The notes beneath the pieces were generated by a model. That model worked only from the letters and a program-made list of their open reading frames with translations. It was not told the DNA's origin and searched no databases. The translations under genes were made by a program, and so were the position numbers. Below are positions 17,113 through 25,775 of a DNA stretch of 64,000 bases, one piece after another. Within the stretch, counting starts at the first letter, position 1. The number at the start of each line of letters is the position of its first letter. This stretch comes from Mycolicibacterium gilvum (GTDB lineage Bacteria > Actinomycetota > Actinomycetes > Mycobacteriales > Mycobacteriaceae), in assembly GCF_900454025.1 (NCBI RefSeq), contig NZ_UGQM01000001.1:4278001-4342000 (forward strand), written 5' to 3'.

Positions 17113-18702
17113 CTAAAAAACGACAGGCTGCTGGAACTCGCCCCAGACCGACTTCAGCGTCGACACCATCTCGCCCACCGTGCAGTACACGTTGGCGCAG
17201 TCGATCAGCTTGTGCATCAGGTTGTCCTCACCCTCGGCGGCGCGGGCCAGCGCGGCCAGGCTCTCCTTCACCGCGACGCCGTCCCGTTCGGCCTTCACCT
17301 TCGCCAGCCGCGTGAGCTGCTTGTCGCGGCCCTCCGCATCGAGCTCGTAGGTCGCGAGGTCGGGCGCCGGCTCGTCGACGACGAACTTGTTCACACCGAC
17401 GACCGGGCGCTCCCCCGACTCCACCTCGCGGTGGATCTTGAACGCCTCGTCGGCGATCAGCCCCTGCAGATAGCCGTCCTCGATGCAGCGCACCATTCCG
17501 CCGTGAGTCTCGAGATCGTGCATGATCTCGATGATCTTCTCCTCGGTCGCATCGGTGAGGGCCTCGACGAAGTACGAACCGCCGAGCGGGTCGGCCACCT
17601 TCGTCACACCGGTCTCGTACGCGAGGATCTGCTGCGTGCGCAGCGCCAGCGTCGCCGACTCCTCGCTGGGCAGGGCGAACGGCTCGTCCCAGGCAGCGGT
17701 GAACATCGACTGCACGCCGCCGAGTACCGCGGCCATCGCCTCGTACGCCACGCGCACCAGGTTGTTCTGCGCCTGCGGGGCATACAGTGACGCGCCACCG
17801 GCTACGCAGCCGAAGCGGAACATCGACGCCTTGTCCGTCGTGGCGCCGTAGCGCTCGCGCACGATCGTGGCCCACCGCCGGCGGCCGGCCCGGTACTTCG
17901 CGATCTCCTCGAAGAAGTCACCGTGGGTGTAGAAGAAGAACGAGATCTGCGGCGCGAACTTGTCGATGGTCATCCGTCCGCGCTCGACCACCGTGTCGCA
18001 GTAGGTGACCCCGTCGGCCAGCGTGAACGCCATCTCCTGCACCGCGTTGGCACCGGCGTCGCGGAAGTGCGCGCCCGCCACCGAGATCGCGTTGAAGCGC
18101 GGTACCTCGGCCGCGCAGAACTCGATGGTGTCGGCGATCAACCGCAGCGACGGCTCGGGCGGCCAGATCCATGTGCCGCGCGACGCGTACTCCTTGAGGA
18201 TGTCGTTCTGGATCGTGCCGGTGAGCTTCTCGCGCGGCACACCCTTCTTCTCGGCGGCGGCGACGTAGAACGCGAGCAGGATCGCCGCGGTGCCGTTGAT
18301 GGTGAAGCTGGTGCTGATCTTGTCGAGCGGGATGCCGTCGAACAGGATCTCGGCGTCGGCCAGCGTGTCGACCGCCACGCCGACGCGCCCGACCTCCTCG
18401 CCGAACTCCTCGTCATCGGAGTCGTAGCCGCACTGGGTGGGCAGGTCGAGGGCCACCGACAGACCGGTGCCGCCCTGATCGAGCAGATACCGGTACCGGC
18501 TGTTGGACTCCTCGGCGGTGCCGAAGCCTGAATACTGTCGGAAGGTCCAGGTCTTTCCGCGGTATCCGGACGCGAAGTTCCCGCGCGTGAACGGATACTC
18601 CCCGGGCGGCGGTGGATCGGCCGCGCGATCACCTGGCCCGTACACAGGGTCCAGTGGGATGCCAGAGGGGGTCTCGACCCGGGGCACGACTTGCTCGCTC
18701 AT
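17113..18702 (-). CDS. Catalytic large subunit of a split B12-dependent acyl-CoA mutase
   Basis: The 529-residue TIM barrel aligns without gaps to the P. shermanii methylmalonyl-CoA mutase active site. Tyr57 (RQYSGF), Gln165 (TIQND), Arg175 (YASRGTW) and His212 (GAHFRDAG) keep the spacing of Tyr89, Gln197, Arg207 and His244. Tyr and Arg mark enzymes for dicarboxylic acyl-CoAs, unlike isobutyryl-CoA mutase (Phe/Gln). The residue matching Tyr243 is Ala211, which should enlarge the pocket. I start at ATG 18702; the frame open upstream crosses the promoter. The enzyme should exchange a carbonyl-CoA group with hydrogen on a branched dicarboxylyl-CoA. Ethylmalonyl-CoA or a larger substrate is possible. 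It is first in a four-gene operon. Confidence 0.88.
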   Translation of the reverse strand: MSEQVVPRVETPSGIPLDPVYGPGDRAADPPPPGEYPFTRGNFASGYRGKTWTFRQYSGFGTAEESNSRYRYLLDQGGTGLSVALDLPTQCGYDSDDEEFGEEVGRVGVAVDTLADAEILFDGIPLDKISTSFTINGTAAILLAFYVAAAEKKGVPREKLTGTIQNDILKEYASRGTWIWPPEPSLRLIADTIEFCAAEVPRFNAISVAGAHFRDAGANAVQEMAFTLADGVTYCDTVVERGRMTIDKFAPQISFFFYTHGDFFEEIAKYRAGRRRWATIVRERYGATTDKASMFRFGCVAGGASLYAPQAQNNLVRVAYEAMAAVLGGVQSMFTAAWDEPFALPSEESATLALRTQQILAYETGVTKVADPLGGSYFVEALTDATEEKIIEIMHDLETHGGMVRCIEDGYLQGLIADEAFKIHREVESGERPVVGVNKFVVDEPAPDLATYELDAEGRDKQLTRLAKVKAERDGVAVKESLAALARAAEGEDNLMHKLIDCANVYCTVGEMVSTLKSVWGEFQQPVVF

Positions 18703-18728
18703 CGCTGGATAACGTACTTGCAAAAAAT

Positions 18729-18743
18729 GAGAATGCCAATACC
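18729..18743. promoter_or_regulatory. Degenerate operator GAGAAT-GCC-AATACC upstream of the mutase
   Basis: The left half-site is perfect and the right matches 3 of 6 positions of GAGAAT-N3-ATTCTC. It lies 27 bases from the mutase start codon. With its flank AAAATGAGAA it is nearly identical to the second copy at 18838. Confidence 0.45.
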
Positions 18744-18837
18744 GTCTGAGGGAAAGATGCACGCAGCAGCGTGTGCGAGGCCCCATGATCCAGGGTGGAA
18801 ACCCCGGTACACAGCGATTATGGGATTCGCCTAAAAT

Positions 18838-18852
18838 GAGAACGGCACTATC
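18838..18852. promoter_or_regulatory. Degenerate operator GAGAAC-GGC-ACTATC upstream of the SDR
   Basis: This copy matches 9 of 12 positions of the island palindrome, lies 20 bases before the SDR start and shares AAAATGAGAA with the 18729 copy. The pair places one site near each divergent start. Confidence 0.45.
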
Positions 18853-18871
18853 TATCGGGAAAGGGGCCACC

Positions 18872-19732
18872 GTGGCTTCGGAGTCGGGCACGTCCAGCAC
18901 GGAATCGCTCGCCGACCGCACCCTGGTGGTGTCGGGCGGCAGCCGAGGGATCGGGCTGGCGATAGCGCTCGGCGCCGCGCGCCGCGGCGCCAACGTCGTG
19001 CTGCTCGCCAAGACGGCCGAGCCGCACCCGAGGCTCCCCGGCACCGTGCACACCGCGGTCGCCGATGTGGAGGCGGCCGGCGGAAAGGGCGTCGCCGTCG
19101 TCGGGGACGTCCGCAAAGAAGAAGACGTGGCCCGCGCGATCGACACCGCGGTCGAACGCTTCGGCGGCGTCGACATCGTCGTAAACAACGCCAGCGCCAT
19201 CGCGACCGAACCCACCGACGCGCTGTCGGCCAAGAAATTCGACCTCATGATGGACATCAACATCCGCGGCACGTTCCTGCTGACGAAGGCGGCGCTGCCC
19301 CATCTGCGGCAGGCGCGCGCCGGTGCGCACGTGGTCACCCTCGCTCCCCCGCTGAACATGAACCCGCACTGGCTCGGCGCTCACCCGTCCTACACGCTGT
19401 CCAAGTACGGGATGACGCTGCTGTCCCTGGGCTGGGCGAACGAATACGCCGACACCGGCATCGGATTCAGCTGCCTGTGGCCCGAGACCTACATCGCGAC
19501 GTCCGCGGTGACCAACCTCTCCGACGGCGACGCGCTGGTGCAGGCCTCGCGCAGCCCGGACATCATGGCCGACGCCGCGGTGGAGATCCTGTCGCGGCCC
19601 GCCGCCGAGGTGAACGGCCAGTGCTTCATCGACTCGGAGGTCCTGATCGCCTCGGGTGTCACCGACCTCTCCCGCTACGGCGGCGGCGACGAGCCGATCC
19701 TCGACATCTTCGTCGACGGGCGCACCTCATGA
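18872..19732 (+). CDS. HSDL2-like short-chain dehydrogenase
   Basis: The 286-residue SDR has GGSRGIG, VNNASAI and the SYTLSK tyrosine-lysine pair, plus the LAPPLNMNPHW stretch typical of the hydroxysteroid dehydrogenase-like 2 group. The usual catalytic serine just before PPLN is alanine here (TLAPPLN), so activity may be modified. The GTG at 18872 is preferred because GGGAAAGGGG lies immediately upstream; the frame is open further but crosses the promoter. It is divergent from the mutase operon and overlaps the following CoA ligase by 4 bases. A hydroxyacyl-CoA dehydrogenase role is inferred. Confidence 0.8.
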   Translation: MASESGTSSTESLADRTLVVSGGSRGIGLAIALGAARRGANVVLLAKTAEPHPRLPGTVHTAVADVEAAGGKGVAVVGDVRKEEDVARAIDTAVERFGGVDIVVNNASAIATEPTDALSAKKFDLMMDINIRGTFLLTKAALPHLRQARAGAHVVTLAPPLNMNPHWLGAHPSYTLSKYGMTLLSLGWANEYADTGIGFSCLWPETYIATSAVTNLSDGDALVQASRSPDIMADAAVEILSRPAAEVNGQCFIDSEVLIASGVTDLSRYGGGDEPILDIFVDGRTS

Positions 19733-21237
19733 GCATCTCGCTGCTGCTGGAGATGGCCACCGACGCCGGCCCCGACCGCACCGCGGTGGTGTCCGACGAC
19801 ACCCGGCTCACCACAGCTGAACTCAGTGCGCTGGCCGATGGAGGCGCCGGTGTCATCGCGGCATCAGGCGCACGCCACGTCGCCTACGTGGGCACCGGCG
19901 GCGCCCTGTTGCCGTTGTTGCTGTTCGCCTCGGCCCGCGCCGCCGTGCCGGTGACCCCGCTGAACTACCGACTCTCGGCCGAGGGTCTGCGCGCGCTGCT
20001 CGACCGCCTCCCGGATCCGCTCGTCGTGGTCGACGACGAATACCGCGACGCGGTCGGTGACAGCTACCGGACGATGGGCTCGCGCGAGTTCTTCGAGGCC
20101 TCGCGAACAGCAGAACCTGCTGCCGAGTTCGCCGATCCCGACAGCGTCGGCGTCGTGCTGTTCACCTCGGGCACGACCTCGAAGCCCAAAGCAGTGGAAC
20201 TCACCCACACCAACTTGACCAGCTACATCATGGGCACCGTCGAGTTCGCCTCCGCCGAACCCGACGACGCCGCGCTGATCTGCGTTCCGCCGTACCACAT
20301 CGCCGGCGTCAGCGCCGCGCTGTCGAACCTGTACGCCGGCCGAAAGATGGTGTACCTGCGGCACTTCGACGCCGAGAAGTGGGTCCGGCTGGTCGCCGAC
20401 GAAGGTGTCACCTCGGCGACCGTGGTCCCGACCATGCTCGATCGCATCGTCACCGTGCTGGAGACGACCGACACCGCGCTGCCCACCCTGCGCACGCTGG
20501 CCTACGGCGGATCCAAGGTGCCGCTGCCCCTGGTGCGCAAAGCACTCTCGTTGCTGCCCGACGTCGGATTCGTCAACGCCTACGGCCTCACCGAGACCAG
20601 CTCGACCATCGCCGTGCTCACCCCCGACGACCACCGTGCGGCGCTGGCCGCCGCCGACGACGCCGCGCTGCGCAGGCTCGGATCGGTCGGCCAACCGGTG
20701 CCCGGCATCGAGGTCGAGGTCCGGGCCGAGGACGGCACCGTGCTGGGACCGGGTGAGACCGGCGAGCTGTTCGTCCGCGGTGAGCAGGTCTCCGGGAAGT
20801 ACACCGACATCGGCTCCGTGCTCGACGAGAACGGGTGGTTCCCCACCAAGGACGTCGCCTACCTCGACAGCGAGGGGTACCTGTTCATCGGGGGCCGCTC
20901 CGACGACACGATCATCCGCGGCGGCGAGAACATCGCGCCCGCCGAGATCGAGGATGTGCTCGTCGAGCACCCCCACGTCCGCGACTGCGCCGTGGTCGGG
21001 GCCGACGACCCGCAGTGGGGCCAGATCATCGTCGCCGTCGTGGTCCCCCACCAGGACACCGCGCCCGACCCGGAGGACCTCCGCGCGCACGTGCGGTCCC
21101 AGCTTCGCGGATCCCGGACCCCCGACCGGGTGGTGTTCCGCGACGAACTGCCCACCAACGCGACCGGCAAGGTGCTGCGCCGCGAACTCGTCAGCGAGTT
21201 GAATCAGGACCGATCGCCGGCACAGCCGGCTGTTTAA
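19729..21237 (+). CDS. AMP-forming acyl-CoA ligase
   Basis: The 502-residue class I adenylate-forming enzyme has FTSGTTSKPKAVELTH, the YGLTETSS motif, the GGRSDDTIIRGGENIAPAEIE hinge region (seen as GGRSDDTIIRGGE) and the catalytic lysine in NATGKVLRREL. It is coupled to the SDR through an ATGA overlap. Together with the ligase at 12843-14258 the island can activate two acids. Substrate is not predictable; mid-sized branched or cyclic acids fit the neighbours. Confidence 0.87.
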   Translation: MSISLLLEMATDAGPDRTAVVSDDTRLTTAELSALADGGAGVIAASGARHVAYVGTGGALLPLLLFASARAAVPVTPLNYRLSAEGLRALLDRLPDPLVVVDDEYRDAVGDSYRTMGSREFFEASRTAEPAAEFADPDSVGVVLFTSGTTSKPKAVELTHTNLTSYIMGTVEFASAEPDDAALICVPPYHIAGVSAALSNLYAGRKMVYLRHFDAEKWVRLVADEGVTSATVVPTMLDRIVTVLETTDTALPTLRTLAYGGSKVPLPLVRKALSLLPDVGFVNAYGLTETSSTIAVLTPDDHRAALAAADDAALRRLGSVGQPVPGIEVEVRAEDGTVLGPGETGELFVRGEQVSGKYTDIGSVLDENGWFPTKDVAYLDSEGYLFIGGRSDDTIIRGGENIAPAEIEDVLVEHPHVRDCAVVGADDPQWGQIIVAVVVPHQDTAPDPEDLRAHVRSQLRGSRTPDRVVFRDELPTNATGKVLRRELVSELNQDRSPAQPAV

Positions 21238-21276
21238 CGATTGCCGGCCCGACCGGCGCGATACAAGGAGCCCCTA

Positions 21277-21579
21277 ATGATCAAGAACGGCACCCGCCTG
21301 CAGAGCCAGGTGTGCGACACCCAACTGATCGTCGTACGCAGCGCGGACAGTCTCGACGACCTGCGGGTGGGCGGCGCGCCCGCCGTCCCCGTCGGAGACC
21401 CCACGGATTCCGCACTGTCCCTCGACGACTCGCTGGCCGACGGAAATCTGATGGGCAAGCGCTACGTCGACGACACCGGCGCCGAGGTGCTGGTCACCAA
21501 GGCCGGCAAGGGCACGATCAGCGTCGGCTCGACCCCACTGTCGCTGAAGGAAGCCAAGCCGCTGCCCGCCAGCGACTGA
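21277..21579 (+). CDS. Small conserved protein of unknown function
   Basis: I do not recognise a domain in this 100-residue, mildly acidic soluble protein. It begins MIKNGTRLQSQVCDTQLIVV and contains a DDLRVGGAPAVPVG stretch, a LMGKRYVDDTGAEVLVTKAGKGTIS region (seen as GKRYVDDTGAEVLV) and ends in LPASD. The single Cys15 in QVCDTQ precedes a predicted beta strand. The ATG at 21277 has AAGGAG at good spacing. It sits 39 bases after the CoA ligase and is followed within one base by a transporter gene, so it is part of the SDR-ligase-transporter operon. Small size and pattern suggest an all-beta accessory protein, but no function is claimed. Confidence 0.7.
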   Translation: MIKNGTRLQSQVCDTQLIVVRSADSLDDLRVGGAPAVPVGDPTDSALSLDDSLADGNLMGKRYVDDTGAEVLVTKAGKGTISVGSTPLSLKEAKPLPASD

Positions 21580-21580
21580 C

Positions 21581-22906
21581 ATGGGGCCCGGCGGGCGTAC
21601 GCGCGTCTCACCGCGCCGCGTCGCGATCGCGAGCTTCGTCGGTACGACCGTCGAGTTCTACGACTTCCTGATCTACGGCACCGCCGCGGCGCTGGTCTTC
21701 CCGAAGCTGTTCTTCCCCAATGCTTCTCCGGCGGCCGGGATTCTGCTGTCGTTCGCCACGTTCGGGGTCGGCTTCATCGCGCGCCCGCTGGGCGGCATCG
21801 TGTTCGGCCACTTCGGCGATCGCGTGGGGCGTCGCAGAATGTTGGTGTACTCGCTGGTGGGCATGGGGGTCTCCACGGTCCTGATCGGGGTGCTGCCGAC
21901 GTACGCCCAGATCGGCCTCGCCGCACCGATCCTGTTGACCGTGCTGCGCCTCGCCCAGGGATTCGCCGTCGGTGGCGAATGGGGCGGTGCGACGCTGATG
22001 GCCGTCGAACACGCAACAGCCGACAGGCGGGGCTTCTACGGCGCCTTCCCCCAGATGGGCGCCCCCGCCGGGACAGCTGCGGCCACGCTGGCGTTCTACC
22101 TCGCCGCCAGGCTGCCCGACGACCAGTTCCTCGCCTGGGGTTGGCGCATCCCGTTCCTCGTCAGCGCGATCCTGATCGTGATCGGACTCGTCGTCCGGCT
22201 CACCGTCACCGAGAGCCCCCACTTCGCGGAACTCCAGCGACGCTCCGAGGTCACGCGAACCCCGATCGTCGCGGCGTTCCGCCGGCACTGGCGCCAGATA
22301 CTGCTCGTCGCGGGCGCGTACCTGTCCCAGGGCATCTTCGCCTACATCTGCGTGGCCTACCTCGTCTCCTACGCCACCACCGTCGCGGAGATCCCCCGCG
22401 ACTGGGCGCTGCTCGGAGTGTTCCTCGGCGCGGTGGTGGCCGTCGCGACCTACCCGCTGTTCGGGGCGCTGTCCGACCGGGTCGGACGTAAGCCGTTGTA
22501 CCTGGCCGGCGTCATCGCGATGGCCCTGGCCGTGGTGCCGACGTTCGCTCTGATCAACACGGGCCGCCCGGTGATGTTCGTGCTCGCCCTGGTGCTGATC
22601 TTCGGGCTCGCGATGGCGCCCGCGGCGGGTGTGACCGGGGCGCTGTTCTCGATGGCCTTCGACGCCGACGTCCGCTACAGCGGCGTGTCCGTCGGCTACA
22701 CGCTGTCCCAGGTGCTCGGTTCGGCGTTCGCGCCGACGATCGCCACCGCGCTCTACGCGGCCACCGGTTCGAGCAACTCGATCGCCGCGTATCTGATTGC
22801 GGCGTCAGCAGTCTCGGCAGTCGCCGTGTGTTTCATGCCCGGGGGCTGGCGAGCCGCCCCGGCCGAGGCACGGCCGGAACACACGCCGACGGCACCGACC
22901 GGCTGA
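21581..22906 (+). CDS. MHS-family major facilitator transporter
   Basis: The 441-residue protein has 12 predicted membrane helices and the metabolite:H+ symporter signatures: GTTVEFYDFLIYGTAAAL at the first helix, GHFGDRVGRRRML in the first loop and the repeat [10 protein letters not shown] in the second half. MHS members import organic acids with protons (for example shikimate, alpha-ketoglutarate, proline/betaine). The gene starts one base after the small unknown gene and closes the SDR-ligase operon, so it is a likely importer of the acid degraded by the island. Confidence 0.85.
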   Translation: MGPGGRTRVSPRRVAIASFVGTTVEFYDFLIYGTAAALVFPKLFFPNASPAAGILLSFATFGVGFIARPLGGIVFGHFGDRVGRRRMLVYSLVGMGVSTVLIGVLPTYAQIGLAAPILLTVLRLAQGFAVGGEWGGATLMAVEHATADRRGFYGAFPQMGAPAGTAAATLAFYLAARLPDDQFLAWGWRIPFLVSAILIVIGLVVRLTVTESPHFAELQRRSEVTRTPIVAAFRRHWRQILLVAGAYLSQGIFAYICVAYLVSYATTVAEIPRDWALLGVFLGAVVAVATYPLFGALSDRVGRKPLYLAGVIAMALAVVPTFALINTGRPVMFVLALVLIFGLAMAPAAGVTGALFSMAFDADVRYSGVSVGYTLSQVLGSAFAPTIATALYAATGSSNSIAAYLIAASAVSAVAVCFMPGGWRAAPAEARPEHTPTAPTG

Positions 22907-22919
22907 TACCTTCGGCCTG

Positions 22920-24386
22920 GTGAGGCCACGCCGCCTGCTGACCAGGTACGCAGCTGGGCTCACGTCGGCGTACCTGCTCACGGTCGCCGAGGTGGTGGCC
23001 ATCGTCGTCGCGCTGGCGGGCCGCAGCGTGGTCACCCTGGGCAACGTGCTCACGCTGGCGGTGGTCGGCCTGATCGGCACGGTCACCGTCGCCGTCGGTG
23101 CGGTGCTGATCGTCCGCCCGTCGCTGCGCTGGCTGAACGCCGGTCGGCGGCCCACTCCCGACGAGATTCGGGTCACGGCGAAAACCATGCGCCGCCAGGC
23201 CGTCATCACGCTCGCACCGTGGTTGCTCACCGCGGCGATCCTGGTCCCGCTGAACCTGCACGCCCCGGCCACGGTGTTCGTCGTGCTCACCACCGCGCTG
23301 CTGTTCGGCGCGATCGCCACCGTCACGACCGGGTTCCTGTTCACGCTGCGCACTCTGCGGCCAATTCTGGCGGGCGTCCCCACCGACGCCGAACGCCCGG
23401 TCGCCCCGGGTGTGCGCGCCCGCCTGCTGCTGATGTGGCTGGCCTGCACGGCGCTGCCCGGCTCGGCCATCGCGGTGCTGCTGATCCTGCGCTCCCAGAA
23501 CTGGCTGCTCAAGCCGACGTCCCCGATCGAACTCGCCCTGCTGATCCTGGCGCTGGTCGCGGTGGTGCTGGGTCTGCGATCGATGATCCTGGTCTCCATG
23601 TCGATCTCCGATCCGGTCAACGAGGTCGTCGAGGCGATGGCCGACGTCGAGAGAGGCGAGATCGACCGCACCATCGAGGTGTACGAGTGGTCCGAGATCG
23701 GCAGGCTGCAAAGCGGGTTCAACCGGATGGTGGCCGGGCTGCGCGAACGTGACCGGCTGCGGGATCTGTTCGGCCGTCACGTCGGAGAAGAGGTCGCCCG
23801 CCGCGCCGTCGACCTCGCCGGCGAGCAGGACGACCTGGCCGCCGGCGACGAACGCGAGGTCGCCGTGCTGTTCATCGACCTCGTCGGCTCAACACAGCTG
23901 GCCGTCGAGCGGGAACCACGGGACGTCGCCGCGGTGCTCAACGAGTTCTTCCAGATCGTGGTCTCCGAGGTCGACAAACGACACGGCCTGATCAACAAGT
24001 TCCAGGGCGATGCGGCACTCGCGGTGTTCGGGGCGCCGCTGCGCATCCCCGACCCGGCGTCGGCGGCGATGGCCACCGCGCGCGTTCTCGCCTCCGAACT
24101 GCGCAGGCTGCCAGTCGACTTCGGCATCGGGATCTCGGCGGGCCCGGTGTTCGCCGGGAACATCGGTGGCCGGGACCGCTACGAGTACACCGTCGTCGGG
24201 GACGCGGTCAACGAGGCCGCACGCCTGGCCGACCACGCCAAAGACTTCGACGGCCGGACGCTGTGCTCGGGCACCGCACACCGACTGGCCGACTCCCGCG
24301 AACGCGCGTACTGGAGCGCCGACGGCCGGACCGTGCTGCGGGGCCGCTCCGAAGTGACCGACATCTTCAGCCTGACGAAACGTTAG
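22920..24386 (+). CDS. Membrane-bound class III adenylate cyclase with HAMP domain
   Basis: The 488-residue protein has about six N-terminal membrane helices, a HAMP-like linker (SISDPVNEVVEAM to EIGRLQSGFNRMV, about 230-280) and a class III cyclase domain. Metal ligands are Asp320 (FIDLVGST) and Asp364 (FQGDAAL); the substrate lysine is in NKFQGD and VNEAARL supplies the transition-state Asn and Arg. All six canonical positions look present, so it should make cAMP. It matches the Rv1318c-Rv1320c/Rv3645 group. GTG at 22920 is chosen, 13 bases after the transporter stop. Its location between two MHS transporters is unusual and may be functional. Confidence 0.85.
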   Translation: MRPRRLLTRYAAGLTSAYLLTVAEVVAIVVALAGRSVVTLGNVLTLAVVGLIGTVTVAVGAVLIVRPSLRWLNAGRRPTPDEIRVTAKTMRRQAVITLAPWLLTAAILVPLNLHAPATVFVVLTTALLFGAIATVTTGFLFTLRTLRPILAGVPTDAERPVAPGVRARLLLMWLACTALPGSAIAVLLILRSQNWLLKPTSPIELALLILALVAVVLGLRSMILVSMSISDPVNEVVEAMADVERGEIDRTIEVYEWSEIGRLQSGFNRMVAGLRERDRLRDLFGRHVGEEVARRAVDLAGEQDDLAAGDEREVAVLFIDLVGSTQLAVEREPRDVAAVLNEFFQIVVSEVDKRHGLINKFQGDAALAVFGAPLRIPDPASAAMATARVLASELRRLPVDFGIGISAGPVFAGNIGGRDRYEYTVVGDAVNEAARLADHAKDFDGRTLCSGTAHRLADSRERAYWSADGRTVLRGRSEVTDIFSLTKR

Positions 24387-24452
24387 CCCACGCCACGCAG
24401 CGGGAATGCACGTCCCGCGCGAGCACATCCACGAACCGGCAGGAGGGCCGTC

Positions 24453-25772
24453 GTGACCGTCGATGAGGATCAGCGCCGACCCAGCGGAGCCGAACCCGCA
24501 GCAGTGCGACAGGCTGTGCGTGGCGCGGCGATCGGCAACACCGTCGAATGGTTCGACTTCGCGATCTACGGATTCCTCGCCACCTACATCGCGGACAAGT
24601 TCTTCCCGTCGGGAGACGAAACAGCCGCTCTGCTCAGTACTTTCGCGGTCTTCGCGGCGGCGTTCTTCATGCGGCCGCTCGGGGGTTTCTTCTTCGGCCC
24701 CCTCGGTGACCGGATCGGCCGCCAACGCGTGCTGGCGATCGTGATCCTGCTGATGTCGGCGTCGACGCTCGCGATCGGCCTGGTCCCGAGCTATGACTCC
24801 ATCGGGGTGCTGGCCCCGATCCTGCTGCTGGTACTGCGGTGTCTTCAGGGGTTCTCCGCCGGCGGCGAGTACGGCAGCGGGGCCTGCTTCCTCGCCGAGT
24901 ACGCCCCGAACCGGCACCGCGGGTTCGTGGTGTCCTTCCTCGTCTGGTCCGTCGTCGTCGGCTTCCTGGCCGGTGCGATCACCGTCACCGCGCTGGAGAC
25001 GTGGTTGTCCGAGGATGCGATGAACTCCTACGGCTGGCGCATCCCGTTCATGATCGCCGGCCTTCTCGGCGCCGTCGGCCTCTACATCCGCCTCAAGCTC
25101 GGCGACACGCCCGAATTCCGGTCGCTGCGCGAGTCGGGAGAGGTCTCGCAGTCGCCGCTGCGTGAAGCCGTCACCACGTCATGGCGGCCGATTCTGCAGA
25201 TCATCGGCCTCGTCGTCATTCACAACGTCGGCTTCTACATCGTCTACACGTTCCTGCCGAGCTACTTCACCGAGACCCTGGATTTCAGCAAGGTCGACGC
25301 GTTCTGGTCGATCACCGTGGCGAGCCTGGTCGGCATCGTGCTGATCCCACCGCTGGGCGCACTGTCGGACCGGGTCGGACGCAAGCCGCTGCTGATCGCC
25401 GGTGCTGTCGCCTTCGCGGTATTCGCCTACCCGCTGTTCCTGCTGCTCAACACCGGGTCGCTGGCCGCTGCGATCGCGGCCCACGCGGCGCTCGCGGCCA
25501 TCGAGTCGGTGTTCGTCAGCGCGTCGCTGGCAGCGGGCGCCGAGCTGTTCGCCACCAGGGTCCGGTCCAGCGGATACTCCATCGGCTACAACGTCTCGGT
25601 CGCCGTCTTCGGTGGCACCGCCCCGTATGTCGCGACCTGGCTGGTGTCGCGCACCGGCAACGACATCGCCCCGGCGTACTACCTGATCGCCGCCGCGATC
25701 GTCTCGCTGCTGACAGTGCTCACCATGCGTGAGACCGCACGCAAACCACTGCGCAAGCTGGTCCATCCGTGA
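24453..25772 (+). CDS. MHS-family major facilitator transporter
   Basis: The 439-residue, 12-helix transporter has [33 protein letters not shown] and the second-half [10 protein letters not shown] motif of proline/betaine-type MHS symporters. The GTG start at 24453 has a good ribosome site (AGGAGG) 9 bases upstream. It follows the cyclase by 66 bases on the same strand and ends 3 bases from the converging SDR. Substrate is probably an organic acid or osmolyte; the close sequence pattern to the transporter at 21581 suggests duplication followed by divergence. Confidence 0.85.
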   Translation: MTVDEDQRRPSGAEPAAVRQAVRGAAIGNTVEWFDFAIYGFLATYIADKFFPSGDETAALLSTFAVFAAAFFMRPLGGFFFGPLGDRIGRQRVLAIVILLMSASTLAIGLVPSYDSIGVLAPILLLVLRCLQGFSAGGEYGSGACFLAEYAPNRHRGFVVSFLVWSVVVGFLAGAITVTALETWLSEDAMNSYGWRIPFMIAGLLGAVGLYIRLKLGDTPEFRSLRESGEVSQSPLREAVTTSWRPILQIIGLVVIHNVGFYIVYTFLPSYFTETLDFSKVDAFWSITVASLVGIVLIPPLGALSDRVGRKPLLIAGAVAFAVFAYPLFLLLNTGSLAAAIAAHAALAAIESVFVSASLAAGAELFATRVRSSGYSIGYNVSVAVFGGTAPYVATWLVSRTGNDIAPAYYLIAAAIVSLLTVLTMRETARKPLRKLVHP

Positions 25773-25775
25773 CGG

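Noticed and set aside
18703..18871. Cobalamin riboswitch upstream of the mutase
   Set aside because: The 169 bases have no B12-box-like element or large conserved fold; the degenerate operators explain the region better.
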